Assembly: GCF_019947135.1 (NCBI RefSeq)
Contig: NZ_JAGSHT010000027.1
Span: 23,493-87,492 of the forward strand
Length of the DNA: 64,000 bases
Reading direction: 5' to 3'
Origin: Occultella gossypii
GTDB taxonomy: Bacteria; Actinomycetota; Actinomycetes; Actinomycetales; Beutenbergiaceae
In this document: piece by piece, positions 45,989 to 53,808 of the stretch
Numbering within the stretch: the first letter of the stretch is position 1
Layout of the letters: each line of letters opens with the position of its first letter
Position numbers and translations under genes: made by a program
The notes under the pieces: model-generated
The model's input: only the letters and a program-made list of their open reading frames with translations
Told to the model about the DNA's origin: nothing
Databases searched by the model: none

Positions 45989-46006
45989 TCTAACGTTGAA
46001 TACAGT
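45989..46006. promoter_or_regulatory. LacI-type operator and -10 box in the SBP/LacI divergent region
   Basis: TCTAACGTTGAA (45989-46000) matches 9 of 12 bases of the perfect palindrome TACAACGTTGTA at 47259. Rightward -10 TACAGT (46001-46006) abuts it, so a bound repressor would block the LacI promoter and probably the divergent one. Confidence 0.55.
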
Positions 46007-46043
46007 GATGTACCGCACAACGGCTGTCAAGGGGAGGTGGACC

Positions 46044-47111
46044 GTGTCGGAGGATCCGAGCGGTGCAGGAGACGGCGCGCCCGCACGGCCGGCGCGCCGG
46101 CCGAACGTGAAGGATGTGGCCGCGCTCGCCGGCGTGTCCTGGAAGACGGTCTCGAACGTGGTCAACGGCACCGCTCCGGTGCGGGACAGCACCCGCGAGC
46201 GCGTGCAGCGGGCCATCGACGAACTCGGGTACCGGCCCAACGCGGCGGGCCGCAATCTGCGCCAGGGGCGCAGCCGCCTGCTCGCCCTGGCCATCCCGGA
46301 GATCCGACTCGCGTACTTCGCGGACCTGGCCCACGCCGTCATCCTTGCCGCGAAGGCCCACGGCTACACGGTCCTCATCGACGAGACGTTCGCCGAGCCC
46401 GGCCACGAGCAGGTCGTCGCCGAAGGGTTCCGGGTGGACCTGCTCGACGGTGTCATCTTCTCCCCGCAGGCACTCGCCGACTCCGACCTCGTGGCCGCCG
46501 GCGGGCGTCTGCCGATGGTCATGCTCGGCGAGGCCACCCTGCCCGTGGACGGCGGTACGGCCGCGGCGGACCACGTCGTGATCGACAACGTGGCCTCGGC
46601 CCGCGAGGCCACCGAGCACCTCATCGCGTCCGGGCGGCGCCGGATCGGGTTCCTGGGGGTACGGGCCACCGAGACCAACGGCACCGGGGTGCTGCGGCAC
46701 GCGGGCTACAAGGCCGCCCTCGAGGCGCACGGGCTCCCCGTGGAGGCCTTCCCCGCTCCGGCGTACTCCCGCCCCGGCGGCGCCGAGGTGGTCGGCGCGC
46801 TGCTCGACCGGTTCACCGGCCCAGACGCCCTCGACGGGCTCGTCTGCGCGAACGACTTCCTCGCGATCGGGGCCATGCACGTGCTGCGTGCGGCCGGGCT
46901 CCGGGTTCCGGACGACGTGGCCGTGCTCGGCTGGGACGGCACCGAGGACGGCATCTACTCGAACCCGACCCTGACCACCGTGGCGCCCGACCTGTCCGCG
47001 CTCGCGGAGCTGGCGGTGGACCTGGTGCTCGCCCGGGTGGGCGGATCGACGGCGACGCCGCAGGTGCACACCGTCGGCCACCGGCTGATCGTGCGGGAGA
47101 GCACGGTCTAG
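46044..47111 (+). CDS. LacI family transcriptional regulator (GH2/ABC locus)
   Basis: 355-aa repressor. Helix-turn-helix NVKDVAALAGVSWKTVSNVVNGTAPVRDSTR, hinge RPNAAGRNLRQGRS, then an effector domain (LALAIPEIRLAYFADLA; GRRRIGFLGVRATE; CANDFLAIGAMHVLRAAG). GTG at 46044 with GGGGAGG 6 nt upstream; an ATG further up lies inside the operator region and has no ribosome site. Sits between the divergent importer and the GH2 gene; near-identical palindromes in front of both point to co-regulation of importer, regulator and hydrolase. Confidence 0.93.
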   Translation: MSEDPSGAGDGAPARPARRPNVKDVAALAGVSWKTVSNVVNGTAPVRDSTRERVQRAIDELGYRPNAAGRNLRQGRSRLLALAIPEIRLAYFADLAHAVILAAKAHGYTVLIDETFAEPGHEQVVAEGFRVDLLDGVIFSPQALADSDLVAAGGRLPMVMLGEATLPVDGGTAAADHVVIDNVASAREATEHLIASGRRRIGFLGVRATETNGTGVLRHAGYKAALEAHGLPVEAFPAPAYSRPGGAEVVGALLDRFTGPDALDGLVCANDFLAIGAMHVLRAAGLRVPDDVAVLGWDGTEDGIYSNPTLTTVAPDLSALAELAVDLVLARVGGSTATPQVHTVGHRLIVRESTV

Positions 47112-47153
47112 CGAGATGCCCAGTGCCCGTCCGCCGGCTCGACGAACGCGGGC

Positions 47154-47187
47154 TTGTTGGCCCCGTTCGTCACGAACCGGCCAACGA
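47154..47187. terminator. Hairpin after the LacI gene
   Basis: TTGTTGGCC (47154-47162) pairs with GGCCAACGA (47179-47187), with one wobble, enclosing a second stem GTTCG/CGAAC. Lies 43 bp after the LacI stop. Confidence 0.55.
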
Positions 47188-47258
47188 TGTCGCGTTCGAA
47201 CCACCATTCGGGCTTGACCGGGGCCGCACGCGATGGCCTAGGCTTGCCGGTGGCCGCC

Positions 47259-47270
47259 TACAACGTTGTA
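47259..47270. promoter_or_regulatory. Perfect LacI-type operator before the GH2 gene
   Basis: TACAACGTTGTA is a perfect 12-bp palindrome with central CG, ending 16 bp before the GH2 ATG and just upstream of the ribosome site. A repressor here would block transcription entering the gene. Confidence 0.68.
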
Positions 47271-47286
47271 TCTCGAGGAGAGATTG

Positions 47287-49119
47287 ATGTCCGACATCCC
47301 CCGTCCGGAGTACCCCCGCCCGCAGATGGTCCGGCCCGACTGGCTGAACCTGAACGGCACCTGGCAGTTCGAGATCGACGGCGGTGACTCCGGCCTCGAG
47401 CGTGGTCTCGTCACCGCCGAGCTCAGCGGGAACATCACCGTCCCGTTCGCCCCGGAGTCCGAACTCTCCGGCGTCGAGCACGTCGACTTCATGGACGCCG
47501 TCTGGTACCGCCGCACCGTCACCGTCCCGGCCGACTGGTCCGGCCGCCGGGCGCTGCTGCACTTCGGCGCCGTCGACCATGACACGACCGTGTGGGTGAA
47601 CGGCACCGAGGTGGTGCGCCACCGCGGCGGCTTCTCCCCGTTCACCGCCGACCTGCACGGCGTGGCTGCGCCCGGCGAGGAGGCCACCATCGTGGTCCGC
47701 GCCCGGGACCCCCGCCACGCGCACCAGGCTCGCGGCAAGCAGGCCACCAAGTTCAAGAACTCCGAGTGCAACTACACCCGGACCACCGGCATCTGGCAGA
47801 CCGTGTGGCTGGAGCCGGTCCCGCACACCTACCTGCGCCGCCCGCGGATCACCCCGGACCTCGCCTCGACCAGCTTCACGGTGGTGGCCGCGCTGTCCGG
47901 CAACGTGCCCGGCCACAAGGTCCGTGCCGTGCTGTCCGACGACGCCGGCGAGATCGCCACCGCGACCTCCCGCGCCGACCTCGACCTCGCCCCGAGCCTG
48001 CACCTGACGGTGCCCGAGGACCGGGTCCGGCTCTGGTCCGTGGGCCAGGGCAACCTCTACGGCGTGCGGGTCGAGCTGCTCGACGCCGACGGGGCCGTGG
48101 TGGACGCCGTGGACTCCTACGCCGGTCTGCGCTCGGTCGCGATCGACGGAAGGCGGATCCTGATCAACGGCGAGCCGGTGTTCCAGCGGCTCGTGCTGGA
48201 CCAGGGCTACTACCCGGACGGCCTGATGACGGCGCCGTCCGACGCGGCCCTCGTCGAGGACATCGAGCTCTCGTTGAACGCCGGCTTCAACGGCGCCCGG
48301 CTGCACCAGAAGGTCTTCGAGGAGCGGTTCCTCTACCACGCGGACCGGCTCGGCTACCTGGTCTGGGGAGAGTTCGGGGACTGGGGTATCGGCGGCGGTG
48401 GACCGGTCACGGACCACCAGCGGGTCACCGCCTCGTTCATCACCCAGTGGCTCGAGGTCCTCGACCGGGACATCTCACATCCCTCGATCGTCGGGTGGTG
48501 CCCGCTGAACGAGACCTGGCAGGTGCTGCACGACCGGATCACGGACCTCGACGACGTCACCCGCGGCATGTGGCTCGCCACGAAGGCGGCCGACCCCTCG
48601 CGGCCGGTCCTGGACACCTCCGGGTACTCCCACCGGGTCCTCGAGACCGACGTCTACGACTCCCACAACTACACCCAGGACCCGACCGTCTTCGCCGAGG
48701 AGATGGGGGACGTGGCAGGCGGCACGCCGTGGATCAACACCCACGACGGGCGCACCATCTCCCAGGACTACAACGGCCAGCCCTACTTCGTCAGCGAGTA
48801 CGGCGGCATCTGGTGGAACCCGGACGCGCTCGCGGCCGCGGGCGACGACCGTGAGGAGTCCTGGGGCTACGGTCAGCGCGTCAAGGACGAGGAGGAGTTC
48901 CAGGTCCGGTTCGCCGGCCTGACCGACGTCCTGCTCGACGACGTGAACATGTTCGGCTACTGCTACACCCAGCTCACCGACGTGTTCCAGGAGGAGAACG
49001 GCATCTACCGCTTCGACCGCAGCGTCAAGCTCGACGTGGACCGTGTTCGCGCCGTGCAGCAGCGGCCGGCCGCGATCGAGGCGACCGCGCGGGTGGCCGC
49101 GCCGGGCAGCGCCGGCTGA
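47287..49119 (+). CDS. Glycoside hydrolase family 2 (beta-galactosidase/glucuronidase-like)
   Basis: 610-aa retaining beta-glycosidase. N-terminal jelly-roll sugar-binding domain (about 15-185; WLNLNGTWQFEID, VWVNGTEVVRHRGGFSPF), Ig-like domain (about 186-285), and a TIM barrel from about 290. Catalytic acid/base is Glu409 in WCPLNE and the nucleophile is Glu504 in FVSEYGG. No signal peptide, so it acts on imported substrate. Shorter than LacZ and close to the beta-glucuronidase length class; true specificity open. ATG at 47287 with GAGGAG upstream. Operator-controlled, with the importer at 42663-45919 as its likely supplier. Confidence 0.95.
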   Translation: MSDIPRPEYPRPQMVRPDWLNLNGTWQFEIDGGDSGLERGLVTAELSGNITVPFAPESELSGVEHVDFMDAVWYRRTVTVPADWSGRRALLHFGAVDHDTTVWVNGTEVVRHRGGFSPFTADLHGVAAPGEEATIVVRARDPRHAHQARGKQATKFKNSECNYTRTTGIWQTVWLEPVPHTYLRRPRITPDLASTSFTVVAALSGNVPGHKVRAVLSDDAGEIATATSRADLDLAPSLHLTVPEDRVRLWSVGQGNLYGVRVELLDADGAVVDAVDSYAGLRSVAIDGRRILINGEPVFQRLVLDQGYYPDGLMTAPSDAALVEDIELSLNAGFNGARLHQKVFEERFLYHADRLGYLVWGEFGDWGIGGGGPVTDHQRVTASFITQWLEVLDRDISHPSIVGWCPLNETWQVLHDRITDLDDVTRGMWLATKAADPSRPVLDTSGYSHRVLETDVYDSHNYTQDPTVFAEEMGDVAGGTPWINTHDGRTISQDYNGQPYFVSEYGGIWWNPDALAAAGDDREESWGYGQRVKDEEEFQVRFAGLTDVLLDDVNMFGYCYTQLTDVFQEENGIYRFDRSVKLDVDRVRAVQQRPAAIEATARVAAPGSAG

Positions 49120-49136
49120 GCCGGTCTTCGCCGAAC

Positions 49137-49192
49137 CTGCCCGACGGCGGGGGTGGGCCCGCGTACGCGGCGCACCTTCCGCCGTCGGGCAG
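49137..49192 (+). terminator. Long hairpin after the GH2 gene
   Basis: CTGCCCGACGGCGG-type left arm from 49137 pairs with the right arm ending CGTCGGGCAG at 49192, about 18-19 bp with one mismatch; loop contains CCGCGTACGCGG, itself palindromic. Sister of the hairpin at 42600. Confidence 0.75.
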
Positions 49193-49242
49193 TCGCGTTT
49201 CGCTTCGCGGCGGCCCGATGGGCCACAATGGACCCCGCGCCG

Positions 49243-49331
49243 GGAGGGTTGACAGAGCGGCCGAATGTGACGGTCTTGAAAACCGTTGTGCCTCAACAGC
49301 ACCAAGGGTTCGAATCCCTTACCCTCCGCCA
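49243..49331 (+). tRNA. tRNA-Ser (anticodon TGA)
   Basis: Class II tRNA with long variable arm. Acceptor stem GGAGGGT/ACCCTCC closes at 49243-49249 and 49321-49327, discriminator G at 49328, and CCA is encoded (49329-49331). The anticodon loop reads CTTGAAA, giving TGA, which decodes UCA. The T-arm carries GGTTCGAATCC. Confidence 0.98.
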
Positions 49332-49447
49332 GTGATGGCCCCGGACCCGCAAGAGTCCGGGGTCCTCCATCGGCCGCTCACAGACCGCCTCCTGACCACG
49401 CGTTCCTACCGCTGGACGGCTGGCGTGCGCGTGCTGCCGACGGTCTT

Positions 49448-50437
49448 CTAGAGCGCGGGGTCGACCGTGTTGCCGTGGCCGAGGACGGCCGTTGGGCAGC
49501 GTTCCACGCCGGCCTCCGCTCCCGAGCCGAACAGCTTCTGGCCCGGTTCGCCCGTGTACTGGCGCCCGTCGGAGACGTTGCCCACCAGGACGTTGTCGGT
49601 GCCGCACACCTCGTTCGCGGTGAACCGCCAGAACGAGGCCATCGCCCGGTGCGGCCAGCGGTTGCCGCCGCCGAGGAAGTCGCCCGACTCGCTGAACGTG
49701 TTGTCGCTGAAGACGTTGCGGTGCGTGTTGTTCCGCAGCCGCACCGGGTCGCCGGTGATCCGGTCGAAGTCGCTGCCGGTGACGACGTTGTCGCTGCTGC
49801 CGTTGGCCGCGTACACGCCATGCATGCAGCCGGGGCAGGCCACGTTCTCCAGGTCGCGGAAGGTCGTGTCGCTGATCTCGTTGCCGGAGGAGCCGAGCAG
49901 GTGCAGCGCGGCGTAGCCCGCGCCGTCGGGCACGTGGGCGTTGCCGAGCTGCTCGAAGACCATGTCCCGGACCACGTTGCCGTCCGTGTCCATCCGGATG
50001 CCGCCGGTGCGGTAGTTGATCACCCGCAGCCCCTCGACCACAAGACTCGGGCCACGCGCGGTGTTCAGCCAGTAGTGCAGGTTGCCGGTCGCCCTGCTGC
50101 CGTCGAACGTCGGCCGGTCCGCGCCGGTGGACAGCAGCGAGACGGTGCTCTGCGGCACGCGGCTCCACGAGACGACTGCCGGTTCGTAGTACGTGCCCGG
50201 CTCGATCCAGACGGTGGCGCTCTCGGTGTCGATCCCGGCGAGCAGCGCGGCCGCCCGGGTCAGGGTCAGCAGCGGTGCGTCGACCGAGCCGTCGTTGGTG
50301 TCGCTGCCGGTGGGGCTCAGGTAGAGCGCCGTCTCGGCCTGCGCCATCGGGGGCGGCGCGGCGGCGTGGGCCACTGCCCCTGTGGTCAGGGCGATCACGG
50401 CCGCACTCACCAGGGCCAGGCTGCTTCGGAACCTCAT
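49448..50437 (-). CDS. Secreted right-handed beta-helix repeat protein
   Basis: 329-aa exported protein. Signal peptide (MRFRSSLALVSAAVIALTTG core) with likely cleavage after AHA near residue 24. Mature part reads as a parallel beta-helix: LYLSPTGSDTNDGSVDAPLLTLTRAA is the usual N-terminal cap of polysaccharide lyases and bacterial pectate-lyase-like proteins, followed by rungs rich in N/G/D with VVRDMVFEQL, ISDTTFRDLEN and VVTGSDFDRITG. Two Cys pairs (CPGC; C...C near the end) may be disulfides. No catalytic residues identified. ATG at 50437 with AGGAG upstream; LacI-type operator 62 bp before it. Confidence 0.88.
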   Translation of the reverse strand: MRFRSSLALVSAAVIALTTGAVAHAAAPPPMAQAETALYLSPTGSDTNDGSVDAPLLTLTRAAALLAGIDTESATVWIEPGTYYEPAVVSWSRVPQSTVSLLSTGADRPTFDGSRATGNLHYWLNTARGPSLVVEGLRVINYRTGGIRMDTDGNVVRDMVFEQLGNAHVPDGAGYAALHLLGSSGNEISDTTFRDLENVACPGCMHGVYAANGSSDNVVTGSDFDRITGDPVRLRNNTHRNVFSDNTFSESGDFLGGGNRWPHRAMASFWRFTANEVCGTDNVLVGNVSDGRQYTGEPGQKLFGSGAEAGVERCPTAVLGHGNTVDPAL

Positions 50438-50498
50438 CGGGTCTCCTGTGGATCGTGTCTGTCTCGACGATGGGACGAACGGTGCTCCGACGGTATTG

Positions 50499-50510
50499 CA
50501 ATCGGTTGCA
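50499..50510. promoter_or_regulatory. LacI-type operator before the beta-helix gene
   Basis: CAATCGGTTGCA fits the xAAxCGxTTGCA pattern shared by the two sites at 35804 and 35827. Suggests that the LacI at 34764, or a paralogue, also controls this secreted protein. Confidence 0.5.
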
Positions 50511-50666
50511 CGCGTCAACGTCACCGAAGGCGCGCAAGCCCCGTGGCGACGACTGAGGACTCACGGTCATCGGTCGGTCGCGCCGATCAGCCGGGGAGGG
50601 GCCTCGACGTCTCGTGGAGACTCCCTCGCCGTCCGCCGGATCCACCGGACCGGCCCCGCGGATCCG

Positions 50667-51287
50667 TCAGGGCCGGTCCTCCTCGATGCGGTAGGTGAAG
50701 TGCCCGCCGTAGCCGTACACGCGGCCCAGCAGCGGCAGGTCCACCGTCAGGTCCACGCGCTGCTGGTTCCTGTCGGCGTCCCAGCTCTCGCGCAGCCGGA
50801 TGGTCGGGGCGACGGGGCGCGGGATCCGGACCTGGAGCCGGCCGAGCCGGAACCCGACGGTGCGGCTGGTCAGCACCAGGGCACCGGCGGCGGTATCGAC
50901 ATCGAACGTGGCCGCGACCGTCGCCGGGTGCCCGAGCCGGTCGACCACGCCGCCACCGGGGGAGCGGGCCACGTCGTCGGTCATGGTGAAGGTCCGACTC
51001 GGCAGGTCGAACTCCCGGGTGGCAGCGGCCCGACCGTCCACGGTCACGTTGCGGATCCGGAACGGCACGTCCCGCGCCCAGCCGGCGAACACGACCCCAC
51101 GGACCTCCAGCAGACGGATCACCGGCCACAGCCAGCGGCGCGGCGTCCCGGCATGGGTGAACACGCCCGCGCCGATGCCGACGTGACCGGGCGGGATGGT
51201 GGCGAAGTACTGCTGGAGCCGAGGATGCAGCTCCTTGATCCGGGCGCCGAGCACGGCTTCGTAGGGGGAGAGCTGCGGGCCGGCCAC
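50667..51287 (-). CDS. DUF4166 domain-containing protein
   Basis: 206-aa protein of the DUF4166 family, function unknown. SPYEAVLGARIKELHPRLQQYF and GAGVFTHAGTPRRWLWPVIRLL are family landmarks, and the rest is beta-rich (FRIRNVTVDGRAAATREFDLPSRTF). In other genomes the domain is sometimes fused to SDR or epimerase-like modules; here it stands alone. No signal peptide. GTG at 51287 is predicted leaderless. Confidence 0.85.
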   Translation of the reverse strand: MAGPQLSPYEAVLGARIKELHPRLQQYFATIPPGHVGIGAGVFTHAGTPRRWLWPVIRLLEVRGVVFAGWARDVPFRIRNVTVDGRAAATREFDLPSRTFTMTDDVARSPGGGVVDRLGHPATVAATFDVDTAAGALVLTSRTVGFRLGRLQVRIPRPVAPTIRLRESWDADRNQQRVDLTVDLPLLGRVYGYGGHFTYRIEEDRP

Positions 51288-51293
51288 CCGCCG

Positions 51294-51299
51294 ATCCTA
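51294..51299 (-). promoter_or_regulatory. -10 box for leaderless DUF4166 mRNA
   Basis: TAGGAT on the minus strand ends 6 nt before the GTG at 51287; no ribosome site. Confidence 0.6.
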
Positions 51300-51371
51300 C
51301 GGTCGGGCCGGACCACCGCACCGTTTTGGCCGAGGCCGCGCCGGGCAGGTACGCTGTCCCGTGTTGTTCTA

Positions 51372-51460
51372 GGAGACGTCGCATAGTCTGGTCTAGTGCG
51401 CATCCCTGCTAAGGATGTGACGGGGCAACCCGTCCGTGGGTTCAAATCCCACCGTCTCCG
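51372..51460 (+). tRNA. tRNA-Ser (anticodon GCT)
   Basis: Class II tRNA with long variable arm (GACGGGGCAACCCGTC). Acceptor GGAGACG/CGTCTCC, discriminator G at 51460. The anticodon loop reads CTGCTAA, giving GCT, which decodes AGC/AGU. The bases after it are CAG, so CCA is not encoded. Its 3' end marks the left edge of an apparent genomic island. Confidence 0.98.
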
Positions 51461-51468
51461 CAGCGAGG

Positions 51469-51498
51469 CCCCGATTCCCACTGGGAATCGGGGTTTTT
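51469..51498 (+). terminator. Intrinsic terminator of tRNA-Ser(GCT)
   Basis: Perfect 11-bp stem (51469-51479 with 51483-51493), 3-nt loop, followed by TTTTT. A textbook rho-independent terminator, 8 nt after the tRNA. Confidence 0.95.
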
Positions 51499-52041
51499 CG
51501 TTGGTATGATGCGGTTTGTGGATGGTGGCTTGATGTGCAGGAGTGGGCACCAGATGGCAGTAGGTGGCACTAAAAGTGCCTCAAAACTGCCACGCTACTG
51601 CCACGGCAGATGGCCGGATCGAGGGGCTGGAGCACCCGATGGCGCGAGCAGCGCAGCTACCTTCGCCGTGGGCGCCGCGATCTACATCGTCCCGTTCAGT
51701 CACGCGTCCCTCGACAGGGCCCGCGCCGCGATTACCGCGGTGGGAAGGCGGACCTGCACCATCCTGGTGCACGGAGGGTCCCGACGAACTGGACCTCGAC
51801 TTTGCAGGCGCAGCGCCTCAACCCTTGTGAGTACCAGACGGGTCTTAGTGCACATCACTAACGATGGCGGTATCTAGCGGCTAGCCGACGGGGAATTGGC
51901 AACGAGTCGTGCGCGAACGGCGGAGCCGCAGCTCAGCGAGCTGGGCGGCGGCCGATGCGCTGCTCGACGGTGACGACTTCGTCGGAGGTGTAGGCGCTAC
52001 GTGTTCCGTGGATAGACATCCCCGATGCGGCGCGAGGGTTT
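51499..52041. other. Gene-poor region after tRNA-Ser with nested palindromes
   Basis: No convincing gene in about 540 bp; the short open frames lack ribosome sites and family resemblance. At 51555-51592 there are nested inverted repeats: outer TGGCAGT/ACTGCCA and inner GGCAC/GTGCC, with further CTGCCAC and GGCAG copies to 51607. Base composition is less GC-biased than the flanking chromosome. The position directly after a tRNA gene suggests the remains of an integrated element. Confidence 0.5.
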
Positions 52042-52332
52042 TCAGCGGTAGAGCTGTGGGGAGATGAACTCACGACCGTAGGCGATGAGCAATCGCATGC
52101 GCTCTTCGGCCTCACGCATCTCCGTCCGTGCGCGTTCGACCTCTGTCACGAGGATGTCTGGCTCTCCTTCTGAGCCGTCGGCCACGCGCAGGTAGCGCTC
52201 AAAGATCTGGCGCTGACGCGCCACCTCTTCCGTCACCGCCTCCTGCCCTGCTCGGGTTGGTCCGTCTGACTCAAGGGGGTCCAGTGTCGGCATCGGGAGG
52301 ACGATGTCGTCGATTCTGTCTCGTTTACTCAT
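52042..52332 (-). CDS. Small hypothetical protein with helical, charged core
   Basis: 96-aa protein, not recognised. ATG at 52332 gives MSKRDRIDD; a longer start at 52368 is possible. The middle and C-terminal parts are rich in Glu, Arg and Ala with heptad-like spacing (EEVARQRQIFERYLR; VERARTEMREAEERMRLL) and look like a coiled coil. No signal peptide or membrane segment. The start overlaps the stop of an upstream open frame (ATGA), which supports real translation. Probably part of a mobile-element remnant. Confidence 0.5.
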   Translation of the reverse strand: MSKRDRIDDIVLPMPTLDPLESDGPTRAGQEAVTEEVARQRQIFERYLRVADGSEGEPDILVTEVERARTEMREAEERMRLLIAYGREFISPQLYR

Positions 52333-52541
52333 GGTTTCAGTCCACGCAGACTTGTGCGCTGAAGACAAACCCCTTCTGTGAGTGCAACGTGGTCGAGACC
52401 TCCGGTTTCGGGTTCGGCGGTGGGGATGAGGTTGATACGGCGGCCGGCGAGGACGTCACCCTGTGCAGTGTCTCTTTCACGGCCGGCCACCTGCTTTTCG
52501 GCGTCACGCTCATCGGGTTGGCTGCGTAGTGGATGCGGCAT
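52329..52541 (-). CDS. Possible small hypothetical protein upstream of the 96-aa gene
   Basis: 70-codon frame starting MPHPLRSQPDERD and ending SLRGLKP, whose TGA overlaps the ATG of the 96-aa gene by four bases. No family recognised, no clear ribosome site. It may be the 3' end of a longer, decayed gene because the frame stays open further upstream into the LacI region. Listed for the overlap only. Confidence 0.28.
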   Translation of the reverse strand: MPHPLRSQPDERDAEKQVAGRERDTAQGDVLAGRRINLIPTAEPETGGLDHVALTEGVCLQRTSLRGLKP

Positions 52542-52701
52542 CGCTGTCAGGTCGCCCCCGGCAGGTTCGCCGCGACCGTTTGACCAGGCCGCGCGGCGCG
52601 TGCACGCGTAGTTGCTAATAATGCGCATAATCGTCTTGCCGATTGCGGCCCCGCCTCCGCACACTCTCCAGACCGCCAACATGAACGGTCGAGGAGGATC
52701 G

Positions 52702-53808
52702 ATGTCCAGGCACCGCACCACCCAGACGGACGTGGCCGCGCTTGCCGGCGTGAGCCAGGCCACCGTGTCCTTCGTGCTCAGTGGGCGGACTCCGAGCGGG
52801 GTGCGGATCAGCGAAGAGACCCGCAAGCGGGTGCTCGACGCGATCCGGATCACGGGGTACTCGGCCAACCCGGTCGCACAGCGGCTGGCAGGCGGGCACA
52901 ACCAGATCCTCGGCGTCTTCACCTATGAGGCGACGTTCCCGCGAGGTGGGCGTGACTTCTACGGTCCGTTCCTGGCAGGGATCGAACATGCCGCGGAGCA
53001 GATCGGGGTCGACCTGCTGCTCTTCACCAGTGCACGGGTCGTGGAGGGTTCGCGCAAGCTGACCCGCAGCGGCTGGCAGCGACTGGGGATCGCCGACGGA
53101 TGCCTGCTGCTGGGACAGCATGAGGAACGGGCCGAGCTGCAGCACCTCCTCGACACCAATTACCCGTTCGTGTTCGTCGGCCGCCGCGAGAGCGAGGGTG
53201 GCCGGTTGCCCTTCGTCGGTGCCGACTACCGGTCGGCCACCCGGCGAGCAGCGCTCCGCGCGTGCAGCCTCGGTCATCGGCGGATCGGCTATATCGGGGC
53301 GAGTACGCGCGACCAGCCGACTCTGGACCGGATGAGTGGATATCAGGCCGCCATGACCGAGAGTGGCCTTGCTACCCAATTCGTCGTGCCTGGGGATGCC
53401 ACGCAGACGGCGGCGACGATTGCTGATCTGGGCTTGAGCGCGGCACTGCTCGCTCCGGAGGTCGATCCGGATGAGCTGCGGCTGGCACTGTCCGCGCTGC
53501 GGATCCGAGTCCCCGAAGACCTGTCGGTGCTGCTCCTGGGCCAGCCGCATCATCAGCAGCCTGGACCCACGAGGTGGTCCGGGTTCACCCTTCCCCGCGA
53601 GCAGATGGGTGCGCGGGCCCTTCACCTGCTGTCGCAACTCGTCGGCACCGAAGCCGCCGATGACCAGCAGGGCACGCCCGATCTTCATCAGCTTCTCGAG
53701 TGCACAGACGTGCCCGGAGAAACCCTGACACCACCCGAAAATGCGGATCGACACGAAGCAGCGGTCCGGTCATCAACGGTGCCCCCACAGGAACGGAACA
53801 ACGCGTGA
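52702..53808 (+). CDS. LacI family transcriptional regulator (island operon)
   Basis: 368-aa repressor. Helix-turn-helix TQTDVAALAGVSQATVSFVLSGRTPSGVRISEETR, hinge SANPVAQRLAGGHN, effector domain (ILGVFTYEATFPRGG; GHRRIGYIGASTRDQP). A tail of about 30 residues follows the usual end. ATG at 52702 with GAGGAGG 5 nt upstream. TGA overlaps the next GTG (GTGA), so unusually the regulator is translationally coupled to the enzyme and importer genes it presumably controls. The palindrome ATGCGCAT at 52620-52627 is a candidate operator. Third codon positions are less GC-rich than in the other two LacI genes. Confidence 0.92.
   Translation: MSRHRTTQTDVAALAGVSQATVSFVLSGRTPSGVRISEETRKRVLDAIRITGYSANPVAQRLAGGHNQILGVFTYEATFPRGGRDFYGPFLAGIEHAAEQIGVDLLLFTSARVVEGSRKLTRSGWQRLGIADGCLLLGQHEERAELQHLLDTNYPFVFVGRRESEGGRLPFVGADYRSATRRAALRACSLGHRRIGYIGASTRDQPTLDRMSGYQAAMTESGLATQFVVPGDATQTAATIADLGLSAALLAPEVDPDELRLALSALRIRVPEDLSVLLLGQPHHQQPGPTRWSGFTLPREQMGARALHLLSQLVGTEAADDQQGTPDLHQLLECTDVPGETLTPPENADRHEAAVRSSTVPPQERNNA

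Noticed and set aside
51506..51877. Open frames after tRNA-Ser(GCT) considered as an integrase remnant
   Set aside because: No tyrosine or serine recombinase motif could be read in any frame.
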